NCBI GenBank assembly: GCA_016292745.1
Contig: JAEDFO010000044.1
Location: 1 to 20,001 of the forward strand
DNA: 20,001 nucleotides
Direction of reading: 5' to 3'
DNA from: Muribaculaceae bacterium
Lineage (GTDB): Bacteria > Bacteroidota > Bacteroidia > Bacteroidales > Muribaculaceae
The notes beneath the pieces were generated by a model. The model made no database searches. It worked only from the letters and a program-made list of their open reading frames with translations, and was not told the origin of the DNA. Positions within the stretch are counted from its first letter, which is position 1; each line of letters opens with the position of its first letter. Positions 8,403 to 16,868 of the stretch are shown piece after piece. The translations under genes were made by a program, and so were the position numbers.

Positions 8403-8684
8403 ATGGAGAATGTTGAACGGAAGTTGCCGCTTGAGTGTCCCTCATGCCAATCGCGCCTGCGGGTTCAGAAGATGCACTGTGCAGAGTGTGGCACCGAAGT
8501 CAGCGGCGACTATCAGCTGCCACTGCTGGCAAGACTCAGCGATAACGAACAAAAGTTTATAATCGAGTTTGTAAAGTCGAGCGGAAGCCTGAAGGATATG
8601 GCGAAGAGTATGGGGGTTAGCTACCCAACAGTGAGAAACTACCTTGATGACATAATTGAAAAACTTAATGAATATGGACAATAA
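8403..8684 (+). CDS. DUF2089 family protein: zinc ribbon plus helix-turn-helix
   Basis: A 93-residue cytoplasmic protein. Cys12, Cys15, Cys26 and Cys29 (CPSC and CAEC) form a rubredoxin-like zinc knuckle. The rest fits the DUF2089 pattern: a hydrophobic LPLLARLSDNEQKFIIEFVK segment (39-58), then a sigma-like helix-turn-helix with SGSLKDMAKSMGVSYPTVRN (60-79) and a final helix. The family is widespread in bacteria as a presumed transcription regulator, often next to membrane protein genes, but its targets are not established. Here it is the first gene of a pair: its last 11 bases overlap the start of the membrane protein, so the two are probably translationally coupled. A likely model is a regulator whose activity or location depends on the membrane partner; that is inference. 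Confidence 0.86.
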   Translation: MENVERKLPLECPSCQSRLRVQKMHCAECGTEVSGDYQLPLLARLSDNEQKFIIEFVKSSGSLKDMAKSMGVSYPTVRNYLDDIIEKLNEYGQ

Positions 8685-9273
8685 GAAATCGAGATTTGAG
8701 ATTGCGGTAAATCCGTTTATCAGGATAGCAGGAGGTAAAGCACTTGCCATAGGGCTGGCCGGTATGTTGTTGTCGGCAATTGTTGCAATAAGTGGTGATG
8801 TTCATTATCATGGACTGTTGCACTATGGTCCTGCTGTCAACAATGCATGGTGGACACATGCTGTTGAGGTGCTGGCAGTGTGGCTTGTGCCGGCTGTATT
8901 GTTCTATCTGGGCGGGCGGCTGAGGTCGAAGTCGCAAATACGTGCTGTCGATGTATTCGGTACAGTGGCATTTGCCCAGATTCCGTTGCTGGTAGTTAAT
9001 CTATTAATGATAACGCCACCCATGCAGCAAATGGCTGAATTGGCCATCGATGCAAACAATATCGGTCAACTGCTTGCAGATCACCAGTTGTTGGTGATGT
9101 CGACATTGATGACATTGTTGCAGATTCCGTTTGTTGTGCTCATGCTTTTGTGGATGGTAATGGCGGTGAAGGTGTCGTGCAATCTGAAATCGTGGGCGCT
9201 TGTGGTGGTGTATGCAGTAGGAATAATAGGAGGCGATATACTGTCGCGCATCGTCATCAGCTATATAGTATAG
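8674..9273 (+). CDS. Multi-pass membrane protein, YIP1-like, partner of DUF2089
   Basis: From the ATG at 8674 this is a 199-residue inner-membrane protein; ATG 8668 and TTG 8656 are in-frame alternatives, but 8674 overlaps the upstream stop in the compact form ATGGACAATAA and begins at the cytoplasmic MDNKKSRFEIAVNPF. Five hydrophobic segments are seen at about residues 22-42, 62-86, 98-117, 140-165 and 173-197. The opening NPF followed by small-residue-rich helices, and the overall size, resemble YIP1-type proteins, but the match is weak and rests on pattern only. No catalytic residues are evident. Overlap with the DUF2089 gene suggests a shared function. Its stop lies 12 bases from the convergent tamB stop. 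Confidence 0.66.
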   Translation: MDNKKSRFEIAVNPFIRIAGGKALAIGLAGMLLSAIVAISGDVHYHGLLHYGPAVNNAWWTHAVEVLAVWLVPAVLFYLGGRLRSKSQIRAVDVFGTVAFAQIPLLVVNLLMITPPMQQMAELAIDANNIGQLLADHQLLVMSTLMTLLQIPFVVLMLLWMVMAVKVSCNLKSWALVVVYAVGIIGGDILSRIVISYIV

Positions 9274-9285
9274 GCGAATATTGTC

Positions 9286-12200
9286 TTATTGGTGGTTCGG
9301 TTGTGGTAGCGAGTCGATTGGTGCCGCAATCGAATCGCTGTTTAATGGCTTCAGCAGATACGACTGTTTCTTTTTGCGGAAGTCGAACAGTTTGTCGAAG
9401 TCATATTTGAACACCACTCCAACACCCTGAGTGGTGAGCGCACTCTTCACATAATAATTCTGGTCGTTGTAGTGGTTGTAGGCCTTCAGCCTGATGTTGC
9501 CGTTGCTGGTCAAGAGGTATTCGATGTCGAAGTCACCAATGAAGTTTGAACTGTTGGCGTTCATCGAATTGTCGCGATAGCCGAAATTACCGTTGAACAG
9601 CAATCGGTTGTTGAGCAGTTGGCTCGACAGTGCCACATCAACCTCAACGTCGGAGAAGTCGCCCTTGTTAGTACGGAAATTAGGAGCAATCGACCAGTTG
9701 TCGCTAATCTGGCCAAGCATGCTCGAGAGTTGCGACGAAATTGTAGAAGAGGCCACGTTGGCAAACTCGTTGTTTTTGTTGGTATTTCCCATATATTCGG
9801 GCGTGTAGAAGCGGTTTAGGGCAACGAGGTAAATAATCTGGCGGTTCATCATGTCCTCGGTGCTCACAATGCTCTTCACTTTTCGGTAGGCGTCTTGTGT
9901 GAGGGTTGGAAATGCGAGGTCAAACGAGATGTTTGGCTGGCTTATCTCGCCGGTGGCGTTGAGAACGGCTTGCACCGGCACATTGGTGCGGTTGAGGTCT
10001 TTGTCGAAGGCAAACGATTCGTCGAGGTCGGTCAGGCTGGCGTTCAGCTGATATATGGCCGAGATATCGAGCACCGCCGAGTAGGGATCGCCATTGAATG
10101 TTATGGCACTGCCTTCGCGTATGGTGAAGTCCTTGATGATGATGTCCTGAAGAGTGAAGTTGTACGAACCTTTCTCAAGCACATATTTGCCGAGCATGCT
10201 CAAAGCTTCGTCGGTAGAGTTGTATGCCATGCGCAAGTTCCCGTTGCCGGTGGCCTTGATTTTGTCGCCACCAACGGGGTCCATTACCAGAACCATCTGC
10301 AGTTGCGGATTGATTTCGGCCTGAAGTGTGATGTTCATGCGTGTGGGCATACTGTTGTCGTCCTTTTTCTTCTCTCGCAGTTTCTTTACCATCTCTGGCA
10401 CGGTGTCAACTTCCAGCTCCTCCTTTTTGTTGCGGTCGGTGAATGTGATGAAGTTGTATTCGCCGGCAGCTTCGCTGTCCGACATCACAAAAGTGAACCG
10501 AGAACCCTGCGCCGATGACATGCTCACATCGATATCGAGCCTGCCAGGTTCGCCCACCACAAATGCAGAGCCGTTACCGTAGATTGTCCCGTACCATATA
10601 GGGTTGATATGCTCGTTGGTGTCGTAGCACAGCAAGTTGTGGGCATCGGTAACCGATATGTTGAAGGCGGCATTGTGAAATGCCTCGTGGCTGACATAGC
10701 CACCCAGTTTGGCAGTGTTGCCATACTTATCGGTTATGGTAATTCCGTCGAGCTTTATCAGGTCGGGGACAATGTGAATAGAGTCGGTGCATGAATACAC
10801 TGTGTTGAGAAAGTCAATTTTTATCTTGAAATCTTCGGCATAAACGTCACCCATGAAGTTAATACGTTTGAAATTGCCGAAGAGAGTTCCGTGGCCGCTT
10901 GCAACACCATCGATATATGATGTGAATGCCGACATATAAGGTTGCAGGAATTTCACATTGGTGCGCTTAACGTCGAAATCCAGGTATAGGGAGTCCATGG
11001 TGGGATAAATGGCACCTTTAACGAACGAGTGAAGGCCATCGGCTTGTGCAATGTCGGCATTCATGGCAATGCCTTTTGTGTCGTTGTCCCAATGGCTTTC
11101 TATATCGGTGTTGCCGAGCACTGTGTTGTTGTATGCAAAGTTTTCGACGTGCAGATTAGGGGTCGACAGCATAGGAATTTTGGAGAAGAGGCTTGATGCC
11201 GAGAATTTTCCGGTAGCGCGTCCACCGAATGCCACATTTGATATGGCGAGAGTCTCGAAAATGAAGTCGAGGTCGATTTCGTTAAGTTCCACAAGCAGTT
11301 CGTCGTCGGGGTTGTCGGAGGCGATTCCGTCGATTTTTATGAACTGGTTGTCGCAGCGGGCTTCGAAATCGTCGACGGTAATTGTGCGACCGTCAACGTT
11401 TATCTTTGCCGGCATAATCTTCCATATGGTGTCGTTCACAACCACATCGGTAGGGTTGAGGGCTACGTCGGCAACGATTTTGTTGTCGGCGTTGCGGCTT
11501 AGCAGTGTAGATATGCTCACGTCGCCGTTGAAGGCACGTTTGGTGTCGAGCCACCACGATATTTTAGAGTCGATGCAGTTGTTGGCAGCACCGATTGTGG
11601 CGTTTAGGTCAACATTACCTTTCTTGACTGGAAATTTGGTGGTTATAAGCAGGTCGGAGGTACCACGGTTGGCATCGAATGAAAAGTCAAGAGAACTGTT
11701 CTCAATGACCTTGTTTTTCTGTTGCAGATATGGCGCTCGCACCAGCAAGCGTCCGGTTGAGGTGTTGCTGTCGACATTTCCGTTGATGTCCACCGGATAG
11801 AGCAGGCGAACCGGCGATTTCAGCAGGTCGAGTATATCGTTGTTGGCTTCAACTCGGAACTGATAACTAAATGTATTGTCGGTGCTGATGTGAGAATCGT
11901 CGGCTTCGATTATTGACGGGAATATCTTGGCTGCCACATTGGTGGCATACTGTTTCATGGACTGGAAGTTGAAGTCGCCGGTGATGTTTCCGTTGATAAT
12001 GTCGGATGTTACTGTTATTGAGCGGGCAATTGAATCGCGCAACGATTCGATTTTCAGATAATCGAGTGCCACGCCATTGCCGATACTGTCGGTGAAAGCG
12101 AAATTGTCTATGCGGATTGAGCCGGTGGTGTCGTCGATGTCGGAACCGGCAAAATTAATGTCGGACATGAACGAAAGGGTGTAGTCCTTGAATTTGTCGG

Positions 12201-13854
12201 TAAGATTTAACTGAGACAGATTGATGAACGGCACCTCCAATGTGGCATCTATTTGCTTTTCGTTGTTGTCGAGTGTAATTGAGGCGAGAGCTGACATGTC
12301 GACATTTTCGTCGTTTATATCGATGTTCCCGATATAGGTGTTTCCGTCAATGTCGATGCTGAGGGCAATGTCGTTATAGGTGTAGTTCTTAACAGTAAGG
12401 TGCGATATTGTGCCTTCGCCCTTGCCCACTATTTGCTTGTGGTGCTCGGTGCCATCAAAGGCGATGTCGAATCCGGCTGTGGTGATAATGTCGGGACGGT
12501 TGATTATCTGTCCCACGTTAATGCTTTCCGACTGTATGTGGGCGTTGATTTTATTGGCAGAGCTGATGGTGTCGTGCGAGGCAACGGCAGAAATGCCGAT
12601 GCTGCCGGCATCGGTGGCAATACGGCTGTCGAGATTACATGCGCTGAAATTTCCCGAAACCGAACCTTTTACATGAATGCTGCCCAGATTGGAAATTGTC
12701 GATTTCACCGATGGTTTCAATTGTGGAATCGACGATAATATCGAAGAAATTTCAGAGCCGCTGGCTTTGATGTCGATGTGGGGAAAGGAGTAGCTGGCCA
12801 ACTTGGGGTTGCTTAAGTTTTCAACCTCTCCCGAGAGGTCGAGTGATGTGCGTTGATTGTCGGTAGTTACCGATATCACCGGAATTTTCAGGTTCTGAAG
12901 AGTGCCGTTTAACGATGCTGTTATGTTTAGTCTTTCGTCGAAGTTACTCAGTTGGGGGGCAAGTCCGGCAAAGTCGGCGGCAGTTATGTAGCTGTTCGAC
13001 ATCGAGACATCAATTGGCAGTGTTGCGATGTCTGATTTCAGCGATGCAAGCCCGTTGATTGGCACTTTGATGTCGTTGGGCGCAATCATGCTGTGCGGCA
13101 GCTCAACCAATAGGTTCTCGATGGCAATTATGCTGTCGCTGACGTTGATGCCGGCCGACATTCGCTTCAGCTCGAAGCCGGAGCGCTCGATGAGCGACAA
13201 TCGCTTGATATCGACGATGAAATTGTTGTTGCTCAGGCGCGGAATCACTATGTCGGCTTTCATGTTTGATACGGCAATGTGACTTTTGTCGAAATGCTGT
13301 CGCTCGGGCTCCGATTCCACATCGTAGCTGATGGCGCTTTTGCGGATAACAACATTGTAGATTTTCAGGTCGAACTTCGATGGCTCTTTCTTTTCGTCTT
13401 TCTTCGACAGTGCGTCGATAATGGGCTGAATATTGAGCACTCCATCGGGCGTCGGGCGGCTGATGTGGCAGTCGAGCCCGATAAGTTCGGCATATGTGAG
13501 CACTATTCGCTGATTCTTGATTAACTGATACAAGCTAATGCTGCTTCCAAGCTTCGACACCGTCAGTATGGTGTCGGAATTGGTGTCGCCGGTGAGCGAC
13601 ACATCAGTGGCCACTACTTCGTTGAAAGGGTGGATGGCGATGTTGCCTATGGTTACCTTTGCTCCAAGCAATTTTGTTAGCTCGGTCTGGGCTATGTCGC
13701 GTACGGCATGCTGAACAGAACTAAGATTGAGCAATATGTATAGGCTGGCATATAATGCAACGACAAAGAGCATAGCCGAAACCACGGCTATGCGCAAAAT
13801 CTTGTAGAGCCTGCTTTTCTGCAGTATGTCGTATATTCTATACAGTAGGTTCAC
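9286..13854 (-). CDS. tamB: TamB-like translocation and assembly module protein (DUF490)
   Basis: TamB proteins are long periplasm-spanning, inner-membrane-anchored proteins of the AsmA/bridge-like lipid transfer group, linked to outer-membrane protein insertion and phospholipid transport. This one has 1522 residues, longer than E. coli TamB (1259). It has a single N-terminal anchor at about residues 20-44, followed by AsmA-like sequence (LGAKVTIGNIAIHPFNEV, about 68-85). Over a thousand residues of repetitive short beta strands follow (runs such as LSGEVENLSNPKL and IDGNVDSNTSTGRLLV), consistent with a beta-groove. The DUF490/TamB C-terminal domain spans about 1130-1490, including YVLEKGSYNFTLQDIIIKDF near 1230. 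The gene stands alone on the minus strand; no BamA-like partner is adjacent. I see no frameshift. The assignment is strong; its exact cargo is not known from sequence. Confidence 0.9.
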   Translation of the reverse strand: MNLLYRIYDILQKSRLYKILRIAVVSAMLFVVALYASLYILLNLSSVQHAVRDIAQTELTKLLGAKVTIGNIAIHPFNEVVATDVSLTGDTNSDTILTVSKLGSSISLYQLIKNQRIVLTYAELIGLDCHISRPTPDGVLNIQPIIDALSKKDEKKEPSKFDLKIYNVVIRKSAISYDVESEPERQHFDKSHIAVSNMKADIVIPRLSNNNFIVDIKRLSLIERSGFELKRMSAGINVSDSIIAIENLLVELPHSMIAPNDIKVPINGLASLKSDIATLPIDVSMSNSYITAADFAGLAPQLSNFDERLNITASLNGTLQNLKIPVISVTTDNQRTSLDLSGEVENLSNPKLASYSFPHIDIKASGSEISSILSSIPQLKPSVKSTISNLGSIHVKGSVSGNFSACNLDSRIATDAGSIGISAVASHDTISSANKINAHIQSESINVGQIINRPDIITTAGFDIAFDGTEHHKQIVGKGEGTISHLTVKNYTYNDIALSIDIDGNTYIGNIDINDENVDMSALASITLDNNEKQIDATLEVPFINLSQLNLTDKFKDYTLSFMSDINFAGSDIDDTTGSIRIDNFAFTDSIGNGVALDYLKIESLRDSIARSITVTSDIINGNITGDFNFQSMKQYATNVAAKIFPSIIEADDSHISTDNTFSYQFRVEANNDILDLLKSPVRLLYPVDINGNVDSNTSTGRLLVRAPYLQQKNKVIENSSLDFSFDANRGTSDLLITTKFPVKKGNVDLNATIGAANNCIDSKISWWLDTKRAFNGDVSISTLLSRNADNKIVADVALNPTDVVVNDTIWKIMPAKINVDGRTITVDDFEARCDNQFIKIDGIASDNPDDELLVELNEIDLDFIFETLAISNVAFGGRATGKFSASSLFSKIPMLSTPNLHVENFAYNNTVLGNTDIESHWDNDTKGIAMNADIAQADGLHSFVKGAIYPTMDSLYLDFDVKRTNVKFLQPYMSAFTSYIDGVASGHGTLFGNFKRINFMGDVYAEDFKIKIDFLNTVYSCTDSIHIVPDLIKLDGITITDKYGNTAKLGGYVSHEAFHNAAFNISVTDAHNLLCYDTNEHINPIWYGTIYGNGSAFVVGEPGRLDIDVSMSSAQGSRFTFVMSDSEAAGEYNFITFTDRNKKEELEVDTVPEMVKKLREKKKDDNSMPTRMNITLQAEINPQLQMVLVMDPVGGDKIKATGNGNLRMAYNSTDEALSMLGKYVLEKGSYNFTLQDIIIKDFTIREGSAITFNGDPYSAVLDISAIYQLNASLTDLDESFAFDKDLNRTNVPVQAVLNATGEISQPNISFDLAFPTLTQDAYRKVKSIVSTEDMMNRQIIYLVALNRFYTPEYMGNTNKNNEFANVASSTISSQLSSMLGQISDNWSIAPNFRTNKGDFSDVEVDVALSSQLLNNRLLFNGNFGYRDNSMNANSSNFIGDFDIEYLLTSNGNIRLKAYNHYNDQNYYVKSALTTQGVGVVFKYDFDKLFDFRKKKQSYLLKPLNSDSIAAPIDSLPQPNHQ

Positions 13855-13877
13855 AACTGCGGAGATAATTCAACCTA

Positions 13878-13885
13878 CAAAATTA
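13878..13885 (-). promoter_or_regulatory. Candidate -7 box of tamB
   Basis: The minus strand reads TAATTTTG, matching TAnnTTTG, 23 bases upstream of the tamB ATG. No good -33 box is visible. The rest of the 229-base gap up to 14084 holds only AT-rich sequence and a poor promoter candidate for the plus-strand gene (TATAGTTTTTG at 14031-14041, one base too long). Confidence 0.5.
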
Positions 13886-14083
13886 ATGATAAAAATCCAC
13901 TTTCTTCGGTTTTGAAGGCCTATCTTTAATTGTATTTATTTGTTGTTGCCGTGAAAGGTGTGAAAATTATTGAAAATAGGCAGTAAATTGTCCTGTTTGT
14001 GTGGAATTGACCCAATCTGCAACGGTTTGGTATAGTTTTTGCTTTATTAATATTGGAGTTCACACATAAAAATGATTTATTAA

Positions 14084-14761
14084 ATGTATTATGTACTTTT
14101 CTTTGGAATCGCCATTATAAGTTGGCTGGTTCAATCGTCGCTGAAAAGCAAATTTAACCGATATTCGACAATACCGGTGGATAACGGCCTGACTGGCCGT
14201 GATGTGGCAATGAAGATGCTTAACGACAACGGTATATACGACGTAAAGGTGGTGTCGGTGGCGGGTATGCTTACCGACCATTATAATCCTGCCACCAAGA
14301 CAGTTAATTTGAGCGAAGGGGTGTTTGCAAGCCGCAGCATTGCAGCCGCGGCAGTTGCTGCCCACGAATGTGGCCATGCAGTGCAGCATGCCACAGCATA
14401 CGGCCCGTTGCAGATGCGCTCGTCGCTGGTGCCGGTAGTAAGCTTTGCCTCAAACGTAATGCCGTGGGTGCTCTTGGCTGGTATAGTGCTTATTCAGACT
14501 TTGCCGCAGATAATGCTTGCCGGCATTCTGTTGTTTGCCTGCACCACACTGTTCAGTTTTGTCACTCTGCCGGTTGAAATCAATGCCAGCCAGCGTGCGT
14601 TGGCATGGCTGAGCCATGCCGGAATAGCTACCGGACAGAAACAGATGTATGCTCGTGATGCTCTGAAATCGGCAGCTTACACCTATGTGGTGGCGGCTTT
14701 GGGCAGCCTTGCCACTCTCATTTACTATGTAATTATATTTATGGGCCGTTCGCGTGACTAA
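14084..14761 (+). CDS. Zinc metallopeptidase of the YugP family (PF04298)
   Basis: A 225-residue membrane protease. One helix at about residues 2-18 anchors the N-terminus, and two or three further helices lie at about 117-160 and 190-222. The zinc site HECGH is at 94-98, preceded by the small-residue helix AAAAVAAHE; TLPVEINASQRAL places a likely third ligand at Glu165, at the position conserved in YugP. TDHYNPATKTVNLSEGVF (64-81) is the family's characteristic upstream block. Length matches the usual 220-230. The physiological substrates of YugP proteins are not well established; the family is often annotated as neutral zinc metallopeptidase with a membrane quality-control role assumed by analogy to M48 HtpX. 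It is a single gene, ending in a strong terminator at 14795. Confidence 0.92.
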   Translation: MYYVLFFGIAIISWLVQSSLKSKFNRYSTIPVDNGLTGRDVAMKMLNDNGIYDVKVVSVAGMLTDHYNPATKTVNLSEGVFASRSIAAAAVAAHECGHAVQHATAYGPLQMRSSLVPVVSFASNVMPWVLLAGIVLIQTLPQIMLAGILLFACTTLFSFVTLPVEINASQRALAWLSHAGIATGQKQMYARDALKSAAYTYVVAALGSLATLIYYVIIFMGRSRD

Positions 14762-14794
14762 GCCTCGGCTCTTAGCTTTTGATTTCCATAATGC

Positions 14795-14828
14795 AGGCAG
14801 TTACCATGTCGGGTATTCTGCCTTTTTT
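14795..14828 (+). terminator. Rho-independent terminator of the YugP-family gene
   Basis: AGGCAG (14795-14800) pairs with CTGCCT (14818-14823), with an inner TACC/GGTA stem over a 6-base loop. The 3' end runs directly into six T residues at 14823-14828. Confidence 0.88.
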
Positions 14829-14840
14829 ATGCTATGGCGC

Positions 14841-14871
14841 ATTGTCGTAAATCCAAAAAACGTTATCTTTG
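14841..14871 (+). promoter_or_regulatory. Promoter of the glycerol-1-phosphate dehydrogenase gene
   Basis: ATTG at 14841-14844, a 19-base spacer and TATCTTTG at 14864-14871 match the Bacteroidota -33/-7 consensus. The expected start is near 14878, leaving a leader of about 70 bases before the ATG. Confidence 0.74.
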
Positions 14872-14876
14872 TGGAG

Positions 14877-14908
14877 ACAACAATGTGGCAATAAGTGCCG
14901 TCTGTTGT
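14877..14908 (+). promoter_or_regulatory. Hairpin at the 5' end of the dehydrogenase leader
   Basis: ACAACA (14877-14882) pairs with TGTTGT (14903-14908), and GGCA (14887-14890) with TGCC (14896-14899), making a two-part stem right at the predicted transcript start. It may protect the mRNA end; no known riboswitch is recognised. Confidence 0.4.
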
Positions 14909-14946
14909 AGCAAATCCAATTACCCAAACTTTTAACCTTATCTTTA

Positions 14947-16281
14947 ATGGATATAATAGAACAAGCAATCAGCAGGGCAAGCGATACCAAGGCTGCTGTG
15001 ATAGGCAAGGGCGCCATTTCAAAAACCCCTGAAATGTTTCGCAAACTGTTTGGCGACAAAAAGGCCATTGTTGTGGCTGATGTCAATACATATGCTGTGG
15101 TAGGAAAGAATGTAATGACTGAGCTTTCCTATGCTGGTATCGAAACGGTTTCACCATACATTTTCACTGACCCCGATCTGTATGCCGAGTGGGGATTCCT
15201 CACTAGCCTTGAGCAGCATCTTGCTGGCATTGATGCCATTGCTGTTGCTGTAGGGTCGGGAGTTATCAATGACCTTACCAAGCTGGCTTCGCATCGGCTG
15301 GGACGTAGGTATATGATTGTGGGCACTGCCGCATCGATGGACGGATACACGGCCTATGGAGCTTCGGTATCGTTTGAAGGTAACAAGCAGACTTTCGATT
15401 GCCGTGCTCCGTTGGGCATTGTGTTCGACCCTGTGGTGGCTGCCGGTGCTCCAAAAGACCTTGCAGCCTCGGGTTATGCCGACCTTATTGCCAAAGTGCC
15501 GGCTGCTGCCGATTGGATGATTGCCGATGAACTGGCAGTGGAGCCAATCGACGATTTTGCCTTCTCGCTTGTGCAGGACAATCTTCGCAAGGCACTCGCC
15601 GACCCGGAGGCTGTGTTTAACGGCGATGTACAAGCCACTTCCGACCTTGCAGAGGGATTGATTATGAGCGGATTTGCCATGCAGGCAATCCAGTCGTCGC
15701 GTCCGGCTTCGGGCGTTGAGCATCAGTATAGCCACTATTGGGATATGGAAAATCTGTGCATTGATGGCCGCCATGTGTCGCATGGTTTCAAGGTGGGTAT
15801 AGGCACTTTGGTGTCGACAGCCTCGCTCGAGTTTCTGCTCGGATTCGATATGGCATCGCTCGATGTAGATAAGTGTGTGGCACAGTGGCCTGAATGGGAA
15901 CAGATGGCTGAGGAAATAGCCCGGATGTGTGCCGGAAACGATGGATTGCTGTCGCGTTGTCTCACCGAATCGCGCGCAAAGTATATCGACCGAAATCAGC
16001 TTCGAGCACAGCTCAACCGCCTTGTGGAGTGCTGGCCGCACCTTAAGCAGCGCATTGCTGATCAGATTTTGCCTTACGACGATGTATTCGACCGTTTACG
16101 CAAGGTGCATGCACCGTATCTTCCGGCAATGATTAACATCGACCGTGAACACCTGCGCACCACTTATCGTGCCATCCCATATATGCGCAGCCGATTCACA
16201 CATGTCGACATTGTTCTGCGATGCGGTCTGCTGAATCAACTTGAGGAATATCTGTTTGATGCTCCTGGTCACAAGTTCTGA
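14947..16281 (+). CDS. sn-Glycerol-1-phosphate dehydrogenase (AraM/EgsA-like, iron-type alcohol dehydrogenase fold)
   Basis: Interconverts dihydroxyacetone phosphate and sn-glycerol-1-phosphate with NAD(P)H in the cytoplasm, giving the glycerol stereoisomer used in archaeal lipids and, in Bacillus (AraM), in heptaprenylglyceryl lipids. The N-terminal Rossmann-like part has VGSGVINDLTK (102-112) for the nucleotide and GTAASMDGYTAYGAS (126-140) for substrate. Metal ligands are predicted as Asp179 (GYADL), His259 (GVEHQYSH) and His279 (HVSHGFKVG). The protein has 444 residues against about 350 in archaea and 394 in AraM; the additional length is in the C-terminal helical domain after about 350. 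The general family is certain; the choice of G1PDH over glycerol or other polyol dehydrogenases rests on the GVEH and SHGFKVG motifs. No prenyltransferase gene is adjacent. Its end overlaps the convergent gene by 13 bases. Confidence 0.9.
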   Translation: MDIIEQAISRASDTKAAVIGKGAISKTPEMFRKLFGDKKAIVVADVNTYAVVGKNVMTELSYAGIETVSPYIFTDPDLYAEWGFLTSLEQHLAGIDAIAVAVGSGVINDLTKLASHRLGRRYMIVGTAASMDGYTAYGASVSFEGNKQTFDCRAPLGIVFDPVVAAGAPKDLAASGYADLIAKVPAAADWMIADELAVEPIDDFAFSLVQDNLRKALADPEAVFNGDVQATSDLAEGLIMSGFAMQAIQSSRPASGVEHQYSHYWDMENLCIDGRHVSHGFKVGIGTLVSTASLEFLLGFDMASLDVDKCVAQWPEWEQMAEEIARMCAGNDGLLSRCLTESRAKYIDRNQLRAQLNRLVECWPHLKQRIADQILPYDDVFDRLRKVHAPYLPAMINIDREHLRTTYRAIPYMRSRFTHVDIVLRCGLLNQLEEYLFDAPGHKF

Positions 16282-16859
16282 CAGTTATTCTCCATTTCCG
16301 ACGGCAGGGGCTCGTAGTGTATGCCCGATTTTTTGCCGCATACGTAGGCAGTGGGCTTGTTGTTGCCTGAAACCAGGCCGTCGATGTAAAGAGGCTCGTT
16401 GTCGATAATGAGCCCGCACTTAAATGTGTCGCCGGCTTTCAGACGTGTGTTCTGCGATGCAACTACGCGGAACTGTCGGTTGCCTTCATACACCACATCG
16501 CACACTCGCCCTGGTTGCCAGCTTAGGCGGATGGTATCGCCTTGCTGCAGCTGATCGTCGACATCGATGCGGCGTGCCATGATTGGAGAACTGGGTAGCT
16601 CGTCGTCGTTGTGTGAGCCTCCCTCGAATGTTGCGAAATCGGCATATCCAAGATATTGGGCCAGAATGTCGAGCGTGCCGCGCCGAGGGGTGACACCATC
16701 CGACAGATATCCCCATATACGCTTAAGGGTGGTGGCACTTATTAGGATGTGCAGCCGCGAGAAAACCATCTCGCGCAATGTGTCGAAGTCCTTGGGCGTG
16801 GTGAGTTGATGGTGAATGGCAGTTTCTATCTCACTGCAAAGTCGTTTTATGCTGTCCAT
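16269..16859 (-). CDS. HTH-like N-terminal domain protein paired with Ser/Thr kinase, function unknown
   Basis: A 196-residue, probably cytoplasmic protein without signal or membrane segment. Residues 1-36 are helical. Residues 40-78 (SATTLKRIWGYLSDG, then PRRGTLDILAQYLGYADFATF) have the layout of a lambda-repressor-like helix-turn-helix, a pattern I have seen in many uncharacterised Bacteroidales proteins. A linker of Asp and Ser (80-90) leads to a beta-rich domain at 97-184 with QGDTIRLSWQPGRVCDVVYE, RLKAGDTFKC and NEPLYIDGL. I do not recognise a characterised function. It starts 9 bases after the kinase stop, so it is almost certainly co-transcribed, and a role as kinase substrate or output regulator is a reasonable guess. 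No phosphosite can be assigned from sequence. It has no terminator of its own before running into the convergent gene. Confidence 0.7.
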   Translation of the reverse strand: MDSIKRLCSEIETAIHHQLTTPKDFDTLREMVFSRLHILISATTLKRIWGYLSDGVTPRRGTLDILAQYLGYADFATFEGGSHNDDELPSSPIMARRIDVDDQLQQGDTIRLSWQPGRVCDVVYEGNRQFRVVASQNTRLKAGDTFKCGLIIDNEPLYIDGLVSGNNKPTAYVCGKKSGIHYEPLPSEMENNCQNL

Positions 16860-16868
16860 TGTATTTGC

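Noticed and set aside
11051..11800. 249-residue open frame antisense to tamB (and another at 9895-10518)
   Set aside because: Both are mirror frames of a long, beta-rich coding region; low-complexity Ser/Leu-rich products, no start signal or family pattern.
14031..14041. TATAGTTTTTG as promoter of the YugP-family gene
   Set aside because: One base longer than TAnnTTTG and its only TTG upstream is 23 bases away; too poor to list as a promoter.
13855..14083. Search of this gap for a small RNA or small gene
   Set aside because: Only a -7 box for tamB and AT-rich sequence are seen; no hairpin with a T tract and no credible reading frame.
15151..16041. 296-residue open frame on the minus strand
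   Set aside because: Lies wholly inside the well-supported dehydrogenase gene on the other strand; its translation has no domain pattern and it lacks a promoter.
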